A stretch of 64,000 nucleotides of DNA from Actinomycetota bacterium (GTDB lineage: Bacteria > Actinomycetota > Geothermincolia > Geothermincolales > RBG-13-55-18). Under the pieces are notes generated by a model. It did not search any database. It saw nothing but the letters and a program-made list of their open reading frames with translations, and was not told the origin of the DNA. This document shows, piece after piece, positions 22,754-35,527 of the stretch. Location: the NCBI GenBank assembly GCA_014360655.1, contig JACIXC010000009.1, positions 62,001-126,000 on the forward strand. The letters are read 5' to 3'. Within the stretch, counting starts at the first letter, position 1. Every line of letters starts with the position of its first letter. Both the position numbers and the translations under genes were made by a program.

Positions 22754-23395
22754 ATGCGGGTCGCGGTCGCGGGTCAAGCCGGGGGGCGGCAGATGGACGG
22801 GGAGGACAAAACGGCACGGCGGGAGGCCATGGAGGCGGTCGCCGGGAAGATCGCGGCGGACCTCGCCGCCCTGCGCGAGGATATAGCCTCGTGTTCCCTC
22901 TGTCGGGGAGGCGGGAGGGGACTTCCCGGCGCGGGCCGTCTGGGGGCGAGGCTCTATCTCCTTGCCGGCAGGCCGGGTCCGGGGGCGAGTCCGCGCAACC
23001 CGTGGGGCGGATGGTGGGATGCGCTGGGCGGGGAGATGCGGCGGAGATGGGGATGGAAGGAGGAGGACATCTACCTAGCCACGGCGCTGCGCTGCCCGCT
23101 CGGCAGGGTGACGGGAAGGGACATCAGGTTGTGCGCGCCCTACCTGGCGGAGGAGTTGATGCTGCTGGGGCCGCGGGTGGTGCTGGCATGCGGGAAGGCC
23201 GCCGCGGTCGCCTTGCGGGAAGCGCTGGGGCAGGCGATGCCCGAGCAGCCGCACGCCGGGGACGTGTGCTCGCTTTACGCGACCAGCTTCGTCTTCCAGT
23301 TCGACGTTTCCAGGCTGGAGAAGGAGCGTGACCTGTGGGATCCCTTCTGGCGCATCGTGGAGAGATGCGATGGCATGCTGCGCGGGAGGGGGTGA
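22754..23395 (+). CDS. Divergent uracil-DNA glycosylase-superfamily protein
   Basis: 213 residues. Four cysteines are spaced like the [4Fe-4S] ligands of family 4 UDGs: CSLC (about residues 47-50), a Cys in IYLATALRCPLGR and one in IRLCAPYLAEEL. PRVVLACGKAAAVAL matches the conserved strand-helix after the fourth Cys. The catalytic motif A (GEAPG in family 4) is AGRPGPG here, and the C-terminal HPS motif is missing. It may be an inactive or re-purposed member, perhaps with other nucleic-acid specificity. ATG 22754 follows AAGGA; ATG 22793 is an alternative. The downstream prenyltransferase frame runs on from the end of this gene, but its chosen start is 170 bases away. Confidence 0.65.
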   Translation: MRVAVAGQAGGRQMDGEDKTARREAMEAVAGKIAADLAALREDIASCSLCRGGGRGLPGAGRLGARLYLLAGRPGPGASPRNPWGGWWDALGGEMRRRWGWKEEDIYLATALRCPLGRVTGRDIRLCAPYLAEELMLLGPRVVLACGKAAAVALREALGQAMPEQPHAGDVCSLYATSFVFQFDVSRLEKERDLWDPFWRIVERCDGMLRGRG

Positions 23396-23564
23396 GTTGA
23401 AGCGGGGGGTGACATCTGTTTTACTGGCGGTAGGGGATGTCCGCGCGCTCGCCGTGCGGCCCGCCTTCATGGGGTCCGGGGGAGGGGGGCGAAGCGGCCC
23501 CGGGCGGTTCCGGCGCCACCACGGGGAAGGCGCACGGGAGGTGAACTCGCGAGGGGAGGCGACG

Positions 23565-24485
23565 GTGGATAGGAGAACCCGCCTGGACGCGTTCATCCGC
23601 AAGTACGTCAGGCTCTTCCGCCCGCGCACCGCGGTCATCTTCGCCTTTCCCTTTGTCCTCGGCTTCGCGGCCTCCGCCGAGGGAGGGGGCTATGCCCCGG
23701 GTTACAAGATAGCCCTTGCGTATCTCGCCGTCGCCAGCGGCATACTCTTCTTCAGCTCCCTCAACTTCTACGTCGATGTGGAGTCCGACCGCCTGCACAA
23801 CGACATGTACAAGGGAGACGCCCACATGTCGGACCAGCCCTTCGTCACCGGGGAGATGGGCAGGGCGGAGACGGTTCTCCTCTTCGTCCTCTCCGTCCTG
23901 GCCTGCGTCGTATTTTCGTTCCTCGTGGACTGGCGCATGGCGTGTTTCCTGGTCGGCTCGTACGTGGTCATCCTGGGGGTTATCTACTCCCATCCCTGGT
24001 TCCGCTTCAAGAACAAGCCCGTCCTGGACGTCGTCACCAACGCCTCCGGGGCGTGTGCCGGGCTGGTGGCAGGGTGGAAGCTGCTGCAGCCGGGGACCTG
24101 GCCGCCCGCGTGGCCGCTTGTCTTCGGGTTTTTCTTCTCCGCCGCCCTCTACATGCCCAGCGTGGCCAACGACGTCCCCTTCGACGCCGCGGCCGGCTTC
24201 CGTACCTCCGGGGTGGTTTTCGGAGCCAAGCGCCTCCTCGACGCCATGATCCCCGTCTGCGTGCTCCTGGTCCCCCTGGCCGTCGTCAACTTCGTGGTGC
24301 CCCAGAGCTGGCTGTTCAAGCTCTTCATCGCCCTCGCCCTTCCCGGCGCCGTGGCCTTCACCGTCACCATGCACATCCTCTACCGCCCTCCCCACATCCG
24401 TTTCAACGCGGCCCTGCTCGTATACCCCCTCCTCGCGCTCCTGCTCTTCTACTTCGTCTACGGTATGCACGCCGTGTTCGGGTGA
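23565..24485 (+). CDS. UbiA-family prenyltransferase
   Basis: 306 residues from GTG 23565, five bases after GGGGAGG (GTG 23541 is the alternative). Hydrophobic helices are interrupted by the first Asp-rich motif NFYVDVESD (N67-D75) with a second pair RLHND, and by the second motif SVANDVPFD in the cytosolic loop. UbiA enzymes transfer a prenyl chain to an aromatic or lipid acceptor in the membrane (quinones, archaeal-type lipids, haem, chlorophyll). The acceptor here is undetermined. The remark that the genome also encodes a desaturase-like membrane flavoprotein nearby is only circumstantial. Confidence 0.85.
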   Translation: MDRRTRLDAFIRKYVRLFRPRTAVIFAFPFVLGFAASAEGGGYAPGYKIALAYLAVASGILFFSSLNFYVDVESDRLHNDMYKGDAHMSDQPFVTGEMGRAETVLLFVLSVLACVVFSFLVDWRMACFLVGSYVVILGVIYSHPWFRFKNKPVLDVVTNASGACAGLVAGWKLLQPGTWPPAWPLVFGFFFSAALYMPSVANDVPFDAAAGFRTSGVVFGAKRLLDAMIPVCVLLVPLAVVNFVVPQSWLFKLFIALALPGAVAFTVTMHILYRPPHIRFNAALLVYPLLALLLFYFVYGMHAVFG

Positions 24486-24743
24486 CGGTACCCGTACTCG
24501 GAGGCCACCCTCCCGGAGACTACCTTTAAGGGTCGGGGGATGGGATCGCCCGCTTCTCGGTGCGGAAGCCGGACTCCATTTGTCTTCCAGAACGGGGTTC
24601 GGGCCTGCTTGCCCCCGGAAGCAAAGACATCAGCCGGGCTTTCAGGCGGAAGCGGAGGACGCCGCCTCCTGCCGAGCGTCCACAAATACTTCCAGCTGGT
24701 CTTTTGCAACTTGGGCACCCCCGGGGATAAGGTTCCGGAAATA
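24486..24743. other. Intergenic region before the heat-shock promoter
   Basis: No gene seen. Composition shifts from GC-rich to AT-rich toward the dnaK promoter. No HAIR (CTTGAGT-N7-ACTCAAG) or CIRCE (TTAGCACTC-N9-GAGTGCTAA) sequence is present here or in the following 120 bases. Confidence 0.5.
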
Positions 24744-24761
24744 TTACAAAAAATATTGTAA
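24744..24761 (+). promoter_or_regulatory. Inverted repeat upstream of the dnaK promoter
   Basis: TTACAA-AAAATA-TTGTAA is a perfect 6-bp inverted repeat ending six bases before the -35 box of dnaK. Its position fits an operator for a heat-shock regulator, but it does not match the known HspR or HrcA consensus. Confidence 0.45.
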
Positions 24762-24767
24762 AAACTC

Positions 24768-24796
24768 TTGACAATAATAATGTAAAGTTTTATATT
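24768..24796 (+). promoter_or_regulatory. Consensus promoter of the dnaK cluster
   Basis: TTGACA (24768-24773), a 17-base spacer and TATATT (24791-24796). It is the strongest promoter pair in the window and gives a leader of about 60 bases before dnaK. Confidence 0.8.
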
Positions 24797-24864
24797 AACA
24801 TCAGGCTTAAATAAGATCGCGTACGACTGTATAAAAATCGGTCGAATAAAGGAGGAAAAGCGAA

Positions 24865-26703
<1,839 letters not shown>

Positions 26704-26736
26704 GGACAACGGGTTGCTGTTGGTCAATTATGGCAA

Positions 26737-26752
26737 AGCCGCACCTGCGGCT
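26737..26752 (+). terminator. Small hairpin between dnaK and hsp20
   Basis: AGCCGC-ACCT-GCGGCT forms a perfect 6-bp stem in the 79-base gap. Without a T-run it is better viewed as an attenuator or mRNA-processing hairpin that could set dnaK expression above the downstream genes. Confidence 0.35.
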
Positions 26753-26782
26753 AGGAAATAAACAGGAAAGGAGTGAGGTGAC

Positions 26783-27241
26783 ATGGCTATCGTGAGATGG
26801 GATCCGTTCCGTGACCTCATGAACCTGCAGGACGAGGTCAACCGGCTCTTCCGACGCAGCTTCTTCAGGGGAGTCGAGCCGGCGGCGGAGACCGTGGCCA
26901 CCTGGGCTCCCGCCATCGACATGTACGAGACTGACGACAAGCTCACCGTCGAGGTGGAGTTGCCCGGTCTCGAGGCCAAGGATGTCGAGATCTCCCTGGA
27001 GGACGACATCCTGCATATCAAGGGAGAGCGGCGTTTCTCCTCGGAGGTCAAGGAGGAGAACTACCATCGCATCGAGCGGGCTTACGGTCTGTTCGAGCGG
27101 ACCATACCTCTCCCGCGCAAGGTGGACGAGAGCAAGGTCTCCGCTACCGTGGCGGACGGCGTCCTGAAGATAGAGATGCCCAAGGCGGAAGAGGCCAAGC
27201 CCAAGAAGATCCCCATCAAGGTCGAGGGGGGAAAGAAGTAA
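26783..27241 (+). CDS. Small heat-shock protein, Hsp20/alpha-crystallin family
   Basis: 152 residues. The N-terminus MAIVRWDPFRDLMNLQDEVNRLFRR is typical of bacterial class A Hsp20. The alpha-crystallin domain spans about residues 40-130 (APAIDMYETDDKLTVEVELPG to VADGVLKIEMPK), and the C-terminal IPIKVE supplies the I-x-I anchor for oligomers. It holds unfolding proteins until DnaK/ClpB refold them, consistent with its insertion between dnaK and grpE. That order is less common than dnaK-grpE directly. Confidence 0.95.
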   Translation: MAIVRWDPFRDLMNLQDEVNRLFRRSFFRGVEPAAETVATWAPAIDMYETDDKLTVEVELPGLEAKDVEISLEDDILHIKGERRFSSEVKEENYHRIERAYGLFERTIPLPRKVDESKVSATVADGVLKIEMPKAEEAKPKKIPIKVEGGKK

Positions 27242-27266
27242 TACCCCCCCGTGTCGAGCGAGGAGA

Positions 27267-27292
27267 GGGGCTGGCCTTCCGGGACCAGCCCC
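27267..27292 (+). terminator. Strong hairpin between hsp20 and grpE
   Basis: GGGGCTGG-CCTTCCGGGA-CCAGCCCC is a perfect 8-bp stem in the 89-base gap. No T-run follows, so partial termination or RNA processing is more likely than full termination. Confidence 0.4.
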
Positions 27293-27330
27293 CTCCATGA
27301 AGGGGACGAGGCAGGAAGAGGTGAAGGCGC

Positions 27331-28017
27331 ATGAAGGGCGATCGTCGTGACGACGAGAACGTGCGGCGGGACGGGGAACCCGGACCCGGTAAGGAGGCTT
27401 TCTCCGGCACGCCGCACGAGGAGAAGGCGCAGGAGGCGGTGCGGGAGACGGCTCAGGAAGTTGCGCAGGGAGACGATCCCCGCGCGGCGAGGCGCCGCGA
27501 GCTCCATCGCCTCAATAAGAAGGAGCTGGAAGAGAGGATGTTGGAACTGGAGGAGAGGCTGGAAAGGGCCGAGGCGAAGGCCAGGGAATACCTGGATGAC
27601 GCCCAGCGGCAGAGGGCGGAGCTCGAGAATTACCGCAAGAGGATGATACGGGAGCAGACGCGAGTGGTGGAACAGGCCAACCGCTCTCTCATCGCCAAGC
27701 TGCTTCCCGTTATAGATAACCTGGAGAAGGCGCTCGCGTCCTGCGGGGAGAGGGAGGACGGGCTGGCACGCGGCGTACGCATGGTCTACGACCAGCTTAT
27801 GGACATCCTGAGGAAGGAGGGCCTCGAGGAGATCGACCCGCACGGGCACCCCTTCGACCCGGAGTTCTGCGAGGCGGTGATGACCGTGGTCAGCGACGAC
27901 CACGAGGACGAGACGGTGGTCGAGGTGCACCAGAAGGGTTACCGCTACAAGGGCAATCTCCTGCGCCCCGCCAGGGCCACGGTGAGCAAGTGTGACCGGG
28001 GAGAGGCGGGGCAATGA
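27331..28017 (+). CDS. grpE: Nucleotide exchange factor GrpE
   Basis: 228 residues. A long charged N-terminal region (about 65 residues) leads into the coiled coil (NKKELEERMLELEERLERAEAKAREYLDDAQRQRAELENYRKR) and then the beta domain with the GrpE signature (HGHPFDPEFCEAVMTV...VVEVHQKGYRYKGNLLRPARVTV-like, here ATVSK). It releases ADP from DnaK. The ATG follows AGAGGTGAAGG. It is co-directional with dnaJ, 100 bases downstream. Confidence 0.96.
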   Translation: MKGDRRDDENVRRDGEPGPGKEAFSGTPHEEKAQEAVRETAQEVAQGDDPRAARRRELHRLNKKELEERMLELEERLERAEAKAREYLDDAQRQRAELENYRKRMIREQTRVVEQANRSLIAKLLPVIDNLEKALASCGEREDGLARGVRMVYDQLMDILRKEGLEEIDPHGHPFDPEFCEAVMTVVSDDHEDETVVEVHQKGYRYKGNLLRPARATVSKCDRGEAGQ

Positions 28018-28117
28018 TCGCGGGAGGCGGAGGCGGGTCCCGTTCTTCCCGGCGCACGGGAAAGGGGCGGGGTCCGTCTTCGTTCCGCGAAATATCGGCG
28101 CGTACGGGTGATGGTCG

Positions 28118-29251
28118 ATGGACGGCGTAAAGGATTATTACAAGATACTGGGAGTAGATAAAAAGGCGTCCGACAAGGAGATAAGGGACGCCTACCGCCG
28201 CCTTGCGCGCAAGTACCACCCGGACGCGAACCCCGGGGACAAGAGCTCGGAGGAGAAGTTCAAGGAGATAAACGAGGCCTACGAGGTGCTCTCCAACCCC
28301 GAGAAGCGCAAGCAGTACGACGCGGGCGGCATGTTCGCGGGTACGGGAGGCGCCGGGTTCGGCCCCTTCGATTTCTCCTCCTTCGGCGCGCGCCCGGGAG
28401 CCCGCACCTACACGTACACGGGGAACCTTGAGGACCTGGGTGACCTCGGAGACCTCTTCAATCTCTTCGGAGGCATGGGCACGGCGGGCGCCCGGCGACG
28501 CGAGGCGCGACGCGGCAGGGACCTGACCACGGACGTGACCATCTCCTTCGAGGACGCCATAAACGGCGTCACCATCCCCCTCACGGTGAGCGGACGTACC
28601 GTCTGCCCCACCTGCCGGGGGAGCGGGGCCAGGCCGGGGACGCTGCCCAAGACCTGCCCCACGTGTAACGGAAGGGGAAACATCTCCCAGAACCAGGGGC
28701 TTTTCGCGTTTTCCCGCCCCTGCCCGGAGTGCGGGGGCAGGGGAACGGTTATCGAGAACCCCTGCCCCGCCTGTGGCGGGACGGGCACGGTGGACAGGCC
28801 CCGCAGCATCAAGGTGAAGATACCTGCGGGGATCAATGACGGGGGCAGGGTCCGTTTCCCCGGCAAGGGGGAGGCGGCCCCCCTTGGCGGCACCCCCGGC
28901 GATCTTTACGTGAAGGTGCACGTGAAGCCGCACAAGTACTTCAAGAGGAAGGACGGGGACATCCTCCTGGACCTCCCGCTGACCTTCCCGGAGGCGGCGC
29001 TGGGGACCACGGTGGAGGTCCCCACCCTCGACGGAAAGGTCAAGCTGAAGATACCCGCGGGGACCTCCGACGGCCGCAGGTTCCGCCTGCGGGGAAAGGG
29101 CGCCCCCCGGCCCCGGGGCAGGGGCAAGGGTGACATGATCGTCACCGCGCGGGTCCAGGTGCCCAGGAAGCTGGGGGCCAAGGAGAAGGAGCTCATCAGG
29201 AAGCTCCAGGAGATGGAGAGGGAGAACCCCCGCGCTTTCCTGGAAGGGTAG
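28118..29251 (+). CDS. dnaJ: Molecular chaperone DnaJ (Hsp40)
   Basis: 377 residues. The J-domain is complete with HPD at 34-36, then a Gly/Phe-rich linker with an unusual [18 protein letters not shown] segment. The zinc-binding domain has all four CxxCxGxG repeats ([32 protein letters not shown]), followed by the C-terminal beta domains. It delivers clients to DnaK and stimulates its ATPase. The linker and the close linkage to hspR recall the actinobacterial DnaJ1 group. The stop is followed within 11 bases by the hspR start. Confidence 0.97.
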   Translation: MDGVKDYYKILGVDKKASDKEIRDAYRRLARKYHPDANPGDKSSEEKFKEINEAYEVLSNPEKRKQYDAGGMFAGTGGAGFGPFDFSSFGARPGARTYTYTGNLEDLGDLGDLFNLFGGMGTAGARRREARRGRDLTTDVTISFEDAINGVTIPLTVSGRTVCPTCRGSGARPGTLPKTCPTCNGRGNISQNQGLFAFSRPCPECGGRGTVIENPCPACGGTGTVDRPRSIKVKIPAGINDGGRVRFPGKGEAAPLGGTPGDLYVKVHVKPHKYFKRKDGDILLDLPLTFPEAALGTTVEVPTLDGKVKLKIPAGTSDGRRFRLRGKGAPRPRGRGKGDMIVTARVQVPRKLGAKEKELIRKLQEMERENPRAFLEG

Positions 29252-29261
29252 GTGAGTGTGG

Positions 29262-29702
29262 ATGGACAAGAAACGAGCGAGCGAGGAACCACTCTACGTG
29301 ATAAGCGTGGCGGCGCGCCTGGCGGACGTGCACCCCCAGACCCTGCGCATCTACGAGCGCAAGGGGCTGCTCACGCCGGCACGGGTCCGCAACCGCAGGC
29401 GCTACTCGGAGGCTGACATCGAGCGGTGCAGGCTCATCCAGGAGCTCACGCAGGAGATGGGCGTCAACCTGGCCGGGGTGAAGATGATCCTCGACATGCG
29501 CAGGAGCATGGAGGGGATGCGGCTGCGCATGAAGTCCCTGGAGGAAGAGCTGGAAGCCATGAGGAAGGAGATGGAGGAGCGGGTGCGCCAGGTGCGGGAG
29601 AGCCTGCGCAACGATATCGTGCCCGTCTCCCGCGGGGAGCTCATGCACCCCCGCTACAGCGATCCCTTCCGGGGGATACGGGCGGCGCGCCGCGCGGAGT
29701 GA
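29262..29702 (+). CDS. hspR: Heat-shock regulator HspR (MerR family)
   Basis: 146 residues from the ATG five bases after AGGTGAG (GTG 29256 is also in frame). The MerR-type DNA-binding domain reads YVISVAARLADVHPQTLRIYERKGLLTPARVRNRRRYSEADIERC (about residues 11-55), followed by a long coiled coil. In Streptomyces and mycobacteria HspR represses the dnaK operon and clpB, using DnaK as co-repressor. Position directly behind dnaJ and before clpB fits that circuit. The classical HAIR operator was not found, so its binding site here may differ. Confidence 0.92.
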   Translation: MDKKRASEEPLYVISVAARLADVHPQTLRIYERKGLLTPARVRNRRRYSEADIERCRLIQELTQEMGVNLAGVKMILDMRRSMEGMRLRMKSLEEELEAMRKEMEERVRQVRESLRNDIVPVSRGELMHPRYSDPFRGIRAARRAE

Positions 29703-29757
29703 GCGGGCGAATGCGCTCCGGACGCGGGCGGGGCAAGACCCCGTCAGCGTCCGGGGG

Positions 29758-29819
29758 TTGACATACAGGCCCCGCAGGGGGCCCGCAAGGACGGCACTTT
29801 CCCGCAAGGGATTGACATA
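29758..29819 (+). promoter_or_regulatory. Repeated TTGACATA boxes upstream of clpB
   Basis: TTGACATA occurs at 29758-29765 and 29812-29819, each followed by dissimilar sequence, and CCCGCAAGG occurs twice between them. The TTGACA parts look like -35 boxes, but no good -10 follows at 17 bases. They may be regulator or alternative-sigma elements for clpB. Confidence 0.35.
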
Positions 29820-29871
29820 AAACGGGCGGTCCGGGACACGAGGACCCGGTCCGCCGAAGGAGGTAAATGAC

Positions 29872-32502
<2,631 letters not shown>

Positions 32503-32543
32503 GACGGTCACCCGCTGCCTGTGCCGCGGTTGGTATATAAAGA

Positions 32544-32577
32544 CCCTCCCCCGGCAACGGGGGAGGGCCCGTTTTCT
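32544..32577 (+). terminator. Strong intrinsic terminator after clpB
   Basis: CCCTCCCCCG-GCAA-CGGGGGAGGG is a perfect 10-bp stem with a GNRA-like loop, followed by CCCGTTTTCTT. It ends the heat-shock cluster. Its tail abuts the stop codon of the convergent gene. Confidence 0.92.
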
Positions 32578-33662
32578 TAACCGGCAGCGGTCAGGGGCGT
32601 TACTTCCACCTGAAGGGAGTCCTTATCGGATAACTCCCATTCCACGTGCGAGTCCCTGTCGTAGACCCTCTCGAAGCTCCCCTGCAGCAGGCCCACCAGG
32701 AGCAGTTGCATGCAGGAATTGTCCAGGCGCATGGCGGCACCGTCCGCTTCCATGCGCAGCTCGCGCAGGTTTCCCAGGCCGCGCAGGGCGAGACCCGTCC
32801 GCACTTCCTCGAACCCCAGGGTGAAGTCGATGGGCATGAAGCCCTCCCGGACGAGGCGGCGCTGGGCGTCCACCACCAGCGTGGGTATCTCCTCCCCCAG
32901 TTCCAGCTCCAGAGCCTCGAAGAGGCTTTCCATGACAGCCGGCCCCAGCAATGCCATGCGATACCCGTTCTCCGCGTTGGTGATCATCCCGTTCTCGATA
33001 TCCCACCGGCACATGGGGGCAAGCCTCGACGGAGACCCGCAGTGCGGGCACCTCTCCAGCTCCAGGTCGCCGTTTTCGGCCCTGTGCAACCTTATCTCGA
33101 GCCTCTCCTTCACGACATCCGGGTAGGTGGTCCACCTCGCCGTCATCTCGTAGATGCCCGGGGACACCTCCTCGTAGGTCACCATGTTCTCGCCGCCCGT
33201 GGCGGAGGTGATGGCACCCACGATGGCCCCGGACGTCTCCAGGACGGAGAAGGGCCTGGTTATGCGTATCTTGAGGAAGTCATCGTCATCTTCCTCGTAG
33301 CGGTAGCCCAGGAACTCGAACTTACCGTACCCCATGTTGTGGGCCAGGCCGAATATGGTCTCCGCGAAGGTCGGTATGTCCATGGTCCTGTTGCGCACCA
33401 TCTCCTTGATGGCGGGCGGGATCAGGGCGTCCAGGTAGAGCTCGAGACCGCGACCCACCAGGTTGATGACCAGGTGGTCGATGGACATCCCGATGGCCTT
33501 TCCCACTTCCCAGAAAACGGCGTCGATCCTGTCGCTCTCCACGAAGGCGACGCGCAGCTCGCGGTTCAGCTCCTGCACGATGTCGCCGTTGTCCAGCCAG
33601 GTGGTCATCTGCACGAAGACGTCGGGCATCCCGCAACCTTCACAGGAAAAGACCTCGCTCAT
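32577..33662 (-). CDS. Conserved hypothetical protein with CxxC motifs (paralogue 1)
   Basis: 361 residues. The N-terminus MSEVFSCEGCGMPDVFVQMTTWLDNGD has CxxC, and the middle has CPHCGSPSRLAPMCRW, enough for one or two zinc or Fe-S sites. The protein is otherwise soluble and mixed alpha/beta, without signal peptide or membrane segment. It shares full-length similarity with the next gene (33939-35012), including WLDNGDIVQ, SIDHLVINLV, TTYPDVVKERL and the C-terminal SFERVYDRDSHVEWELS. I do not recognise the family; a V4R-like or regulatory sensor role is only a guess. It ends in the clpB terminator region. Confidence 0.7.
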   Translation of the reverse strand: MSEVFSCEGCGMPDVFVQMTTWLDNGDIVQELNRELRVAFVESDRIDAVFWEVGKAIGMSIDHLVINLVGRGLELYLDALIPPAIKEMVRNRTMDIPTFAETIFGLAHNMGYGKFEFLGYRYEEDDDDFLKIRITRPFSVLETSGAIVGAITSATGGENMVTYEEVSPGIYEMTARWTTYPDVVKERLEIRLHRAENGDLELERCPHCGSPSRLAPMCRWDIENGMITNAENGYRMALLGPAVMESLFEALELELGEEIPTLVVDAQRRLVREGFMPIDFTLGFEEVRTGLALRGLGNLRELRMEADGAAMRLDNSCMQLLLVGLLQGSFERVYDRDSHVEWELSDKDSLQVEVTPLTAAG

Positions 33663-33752
33663 GCCTTCCTCCTCAGGGCCTCCCCCGCTGCTGCGAAGCC
33701 TGCCGTGGCGCGGGAACGTTTTCCTTAGGGGATTATCGTCAACCCAACGGAT

Positions 33753-33770
33753 AGGTTAACCTTGATTATA
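33753..33770 (-). promoter_or_regulatory. -10 box and palindrome upstream of paralogue 1
   Basis: On the minus strand TATAAT (33770-33765) is followed directly by the palindrome AGGTTAACCT (33762-33753), about 90 bases before the gene. The palindrome would cover the transcription start and could be an operator. No -35 box is clear. Confidence 0.4.
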
Positions 33771-33938
33771 CATCCTTGTAAAGGCCCGCGCGGGAGCGCC
33801 CCTCGGCCTCTTTCAACCCCGAAGGCGCCTGCCGGAACGGTATGGTATCCGGGAAGCGGAAGCTTTGGGGGGAGGCGGCTGGCTAGCGGGAGCGGCGGCG
33901 GAACGCGCGGTCACACCGGGCAAGGGAAACGTGCGGGG
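33771..33938. other. Spacer between the two paralogues
   Basis: No gene seen. GC-rich spacer without recognisable repeat; it belongs to the 276-base gap between the paralogous genes. Confidence 0.4.
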
Positions 33939-35012
33939 TCAACCCGCACGGATCTCCATCTGCAGCGCTCCCTCTTCGGAGATCTCCCATTCCACGTGCG
34001 AGTCCACGCCGAAAGCCCTCTCGAAGCTGCCCTGTACCAGGCCCACGAGGAGCAGCCGCATGCACGAGTTATCCAGGTGCATCTGCACCCCGTCGCTGCG
34101 CAGGCGGAAGCGGCGAAGCCTTCCCAGCCCGCGCACGGCGAACTGCAGGCGCAGCTCGTCTTCGTCCCACGAGAAGTCGATGGGGGCGAACCCCGCCCTC
34201 GCGAAGCGTCGCTGGGCGTCCACCACCAGGCTCGGGATTTCCTCCCCCAGCTCCCACTCCAGGGCCTCGAAGATGGAGTCCATGAGCCCGGGCCCCAGCT
34301 CGGCCATGCGGTACCCCGTTCTCGCGTTGATGATGATGCCGTTTTCCATGTCCCAGCGACAGGTGGAGGAAATGAGCAGGGGTGTCCCGCAGGTGGCGCA
34401 GCGCTCCAGCGCCAGGCCCCCTTCCTTCGGCTTGTACATGCGGAGCTGCAGTTTTTCCTTGAGTGCCTGTGGATAGGTGGTCCAGTGGGTGGTCAGCTCG
34501 TACAGTTCCGGGGAGACCTCCTCGAAGGTCACGAGGTGCTCGCCTCCCACCGAGGAGGCCACCACCCCGGCGAAGGCGCCGGATGTCTCAAGGATGGAGA
34601 ACGGGCGGTAGATGCTTATCCTGCAGAAGTCATCCTCGTCTTCCTCGTAGCGGTAGCTCAGGAAGGTGTATTTCCCGTAACCCATGGCGTGGCAGAGGTC
34701 CATTATGGGCTGGGAGAAGGTCGGGATATCAAGTGACCTGTTGCGGATCATCTCCTTCACCTGGGGCAGGATGAGGGTGTCCATGTAGAGCTGGGTGGCG
34801 CGGGCCACGATGTTTATGACGATGTGGTCTATGGAGATGCCGATGGCGTTGCCCACGTCGCGGAATACGGGGTCGACGTGCTCGCACTCCACGAAGGCCA
34901 TGCGGGCCTGCTCGTTGGTCGCCTGCACGACGTCCCCGTTGTCCAGCCAGCGGTTCATCTGTGCGAACATCTCCGGGATCCCGCATCCCTGACACGTCGG
35001 GAACTCGGCCAT
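33939..35012 (-). CDS. Conserved hypothetical protein with CxxC motifs (paralogue 2)
   Basis: 357 residues from ATG 35012, after GGGAGGGGAG. It aligns along its whole length with the preceding downstream gene: MAEFPTCQGCGIPEMFAQMNRWLDNGDVVQ, GISIDHIVINIV, YRYEEDEDDF, TTYPQALKEKLQLRM, CATCGTPLLISSTCRW, SIFEALEWELGEEIPSLVVDAQRR and SFERAFGVDSHVEWEIS. Both cysteine sites are kept, so the motif is likely metal-binding. The tandem arrangement points to a local duplication followed by divergence. Function unknown. Confidence 0.72.
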   Translation of the reverse strand: MAEFPTCQGCGIPEMFAQMNRWLDNGDVVQATNEQARMAFVECEHVDPVFRDVGNAIGISIDHIVINIVARATQLYMDTLILPQVKEMIRNRSLDIPTFSQPIMDLCHAMGYGKYTFLSYRYEEDEDDFCRISIYRPFSILETSGAFAGVVASSVGGEHLVTFEEVSPELYELTTHWTTYPQALKEKLQLRMYKPKEGGLALERCATCGTPLLISSTCRWDMENGIIINARTGYRMAELGPGLMDSIFEALEWELGEEIPSLVVDAQRRFARAGFAPIDFSWDEDELRLQFAVRGLGRLRRFRLRSDGVQMHLDNSCMRLLLVGLVQGSFERAFGVDSHVEWEISEEGALQMEIRAG

Positions 35013-35150
35013 GGGCTCCCCTCCCTTGTTCACATGTCCTTCAATCCCACAGACCTCTGCCTTTACATTATCGGCCGCCGCGGGCCGCTTCTTCATTTTA
35101 TACCCGGTGTAGGGTCCAGGCATGCAGGCACGAAGGCCTCTTGGGCTGAG
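35013..35150. other. Upstream region of paralogue 2
   Basis: Short spacer before the repeat doublet. It contains no gene. ATTATC (around 35068) on the plus strand reads GATAAT on the minus strand and could be a weak -10. Confidence 0.3.
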
Positions 35151-35422
35151 TGGGTGCGTATAAGGAGGCCGGGCCGGGGGCTCGTGCTCGCTCCGCGATG
35201 CTCCTCTTTCTTCCGACGGCCGGGCCGCCGGGTAACGGTCTCGCTCGCAGGCTCGCTGCGACCGACCCGGTCGTTCCCGGCCTCGGTGGGTGCGTATAAG
35301 GAGGCCGGGCCGGGGGCTCGTGCTCGCTCCGCGACGCTCCTCTTTCTTCCGACGGCCGGGCCGCCGGGTAACGGTCTCGCTCGCAGGCTCGCTGCGAACG
35401 ACCCGGTAGTTCCCCGGGCAAG
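35151..35422. repeat. Tandem doublet of a 136-bp REP-like unit
   Basis: Two almost identical units (35151-35286 and 35287-35422) start TGGGTGCGTATAAGGAGG and contain the core 35217-35283 and 35353-35419 that also occurs at 9888-9952. Differences are single bases (for example CGATG versus CGACG). The core can form TCGCAG-GCTCG-CTGCGA. It lies in an intergenic region and codes for nothing supported. Confidence 0.88.
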
Positions 35423-35431
35423 TGAGGTTCA

Positions 35432-35462
35432 GGCATGAACGTATACTGGCCCCGTTCATGCC
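35432..35462. other. Perfect 9-bp inverted repeat next to the repeat doublet
   Basis: GGCATGAAC and GTTCATGCC flank a 13-base loop. It could be a terminator for the minus-strand membrane protein gene upstream (stop at 35528) or an operator. No T-run is present. Confidence 0.5.
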
Positions 35463-35527
35463 CGCGACACCCGGGATAAGATACGGTTGTTGTCTTTCAC
35501 GATGGTCAGGGTAATGCCATGCTTTGG

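Noticed and set aside
24486-24864. HAIR or CIRCE operator before dnaK
   Set aside because: I looked for CTTGAGT...ACTCAAG and TTAGCACTC...GAGTGCTAA; neither is present even with a few mismatches.
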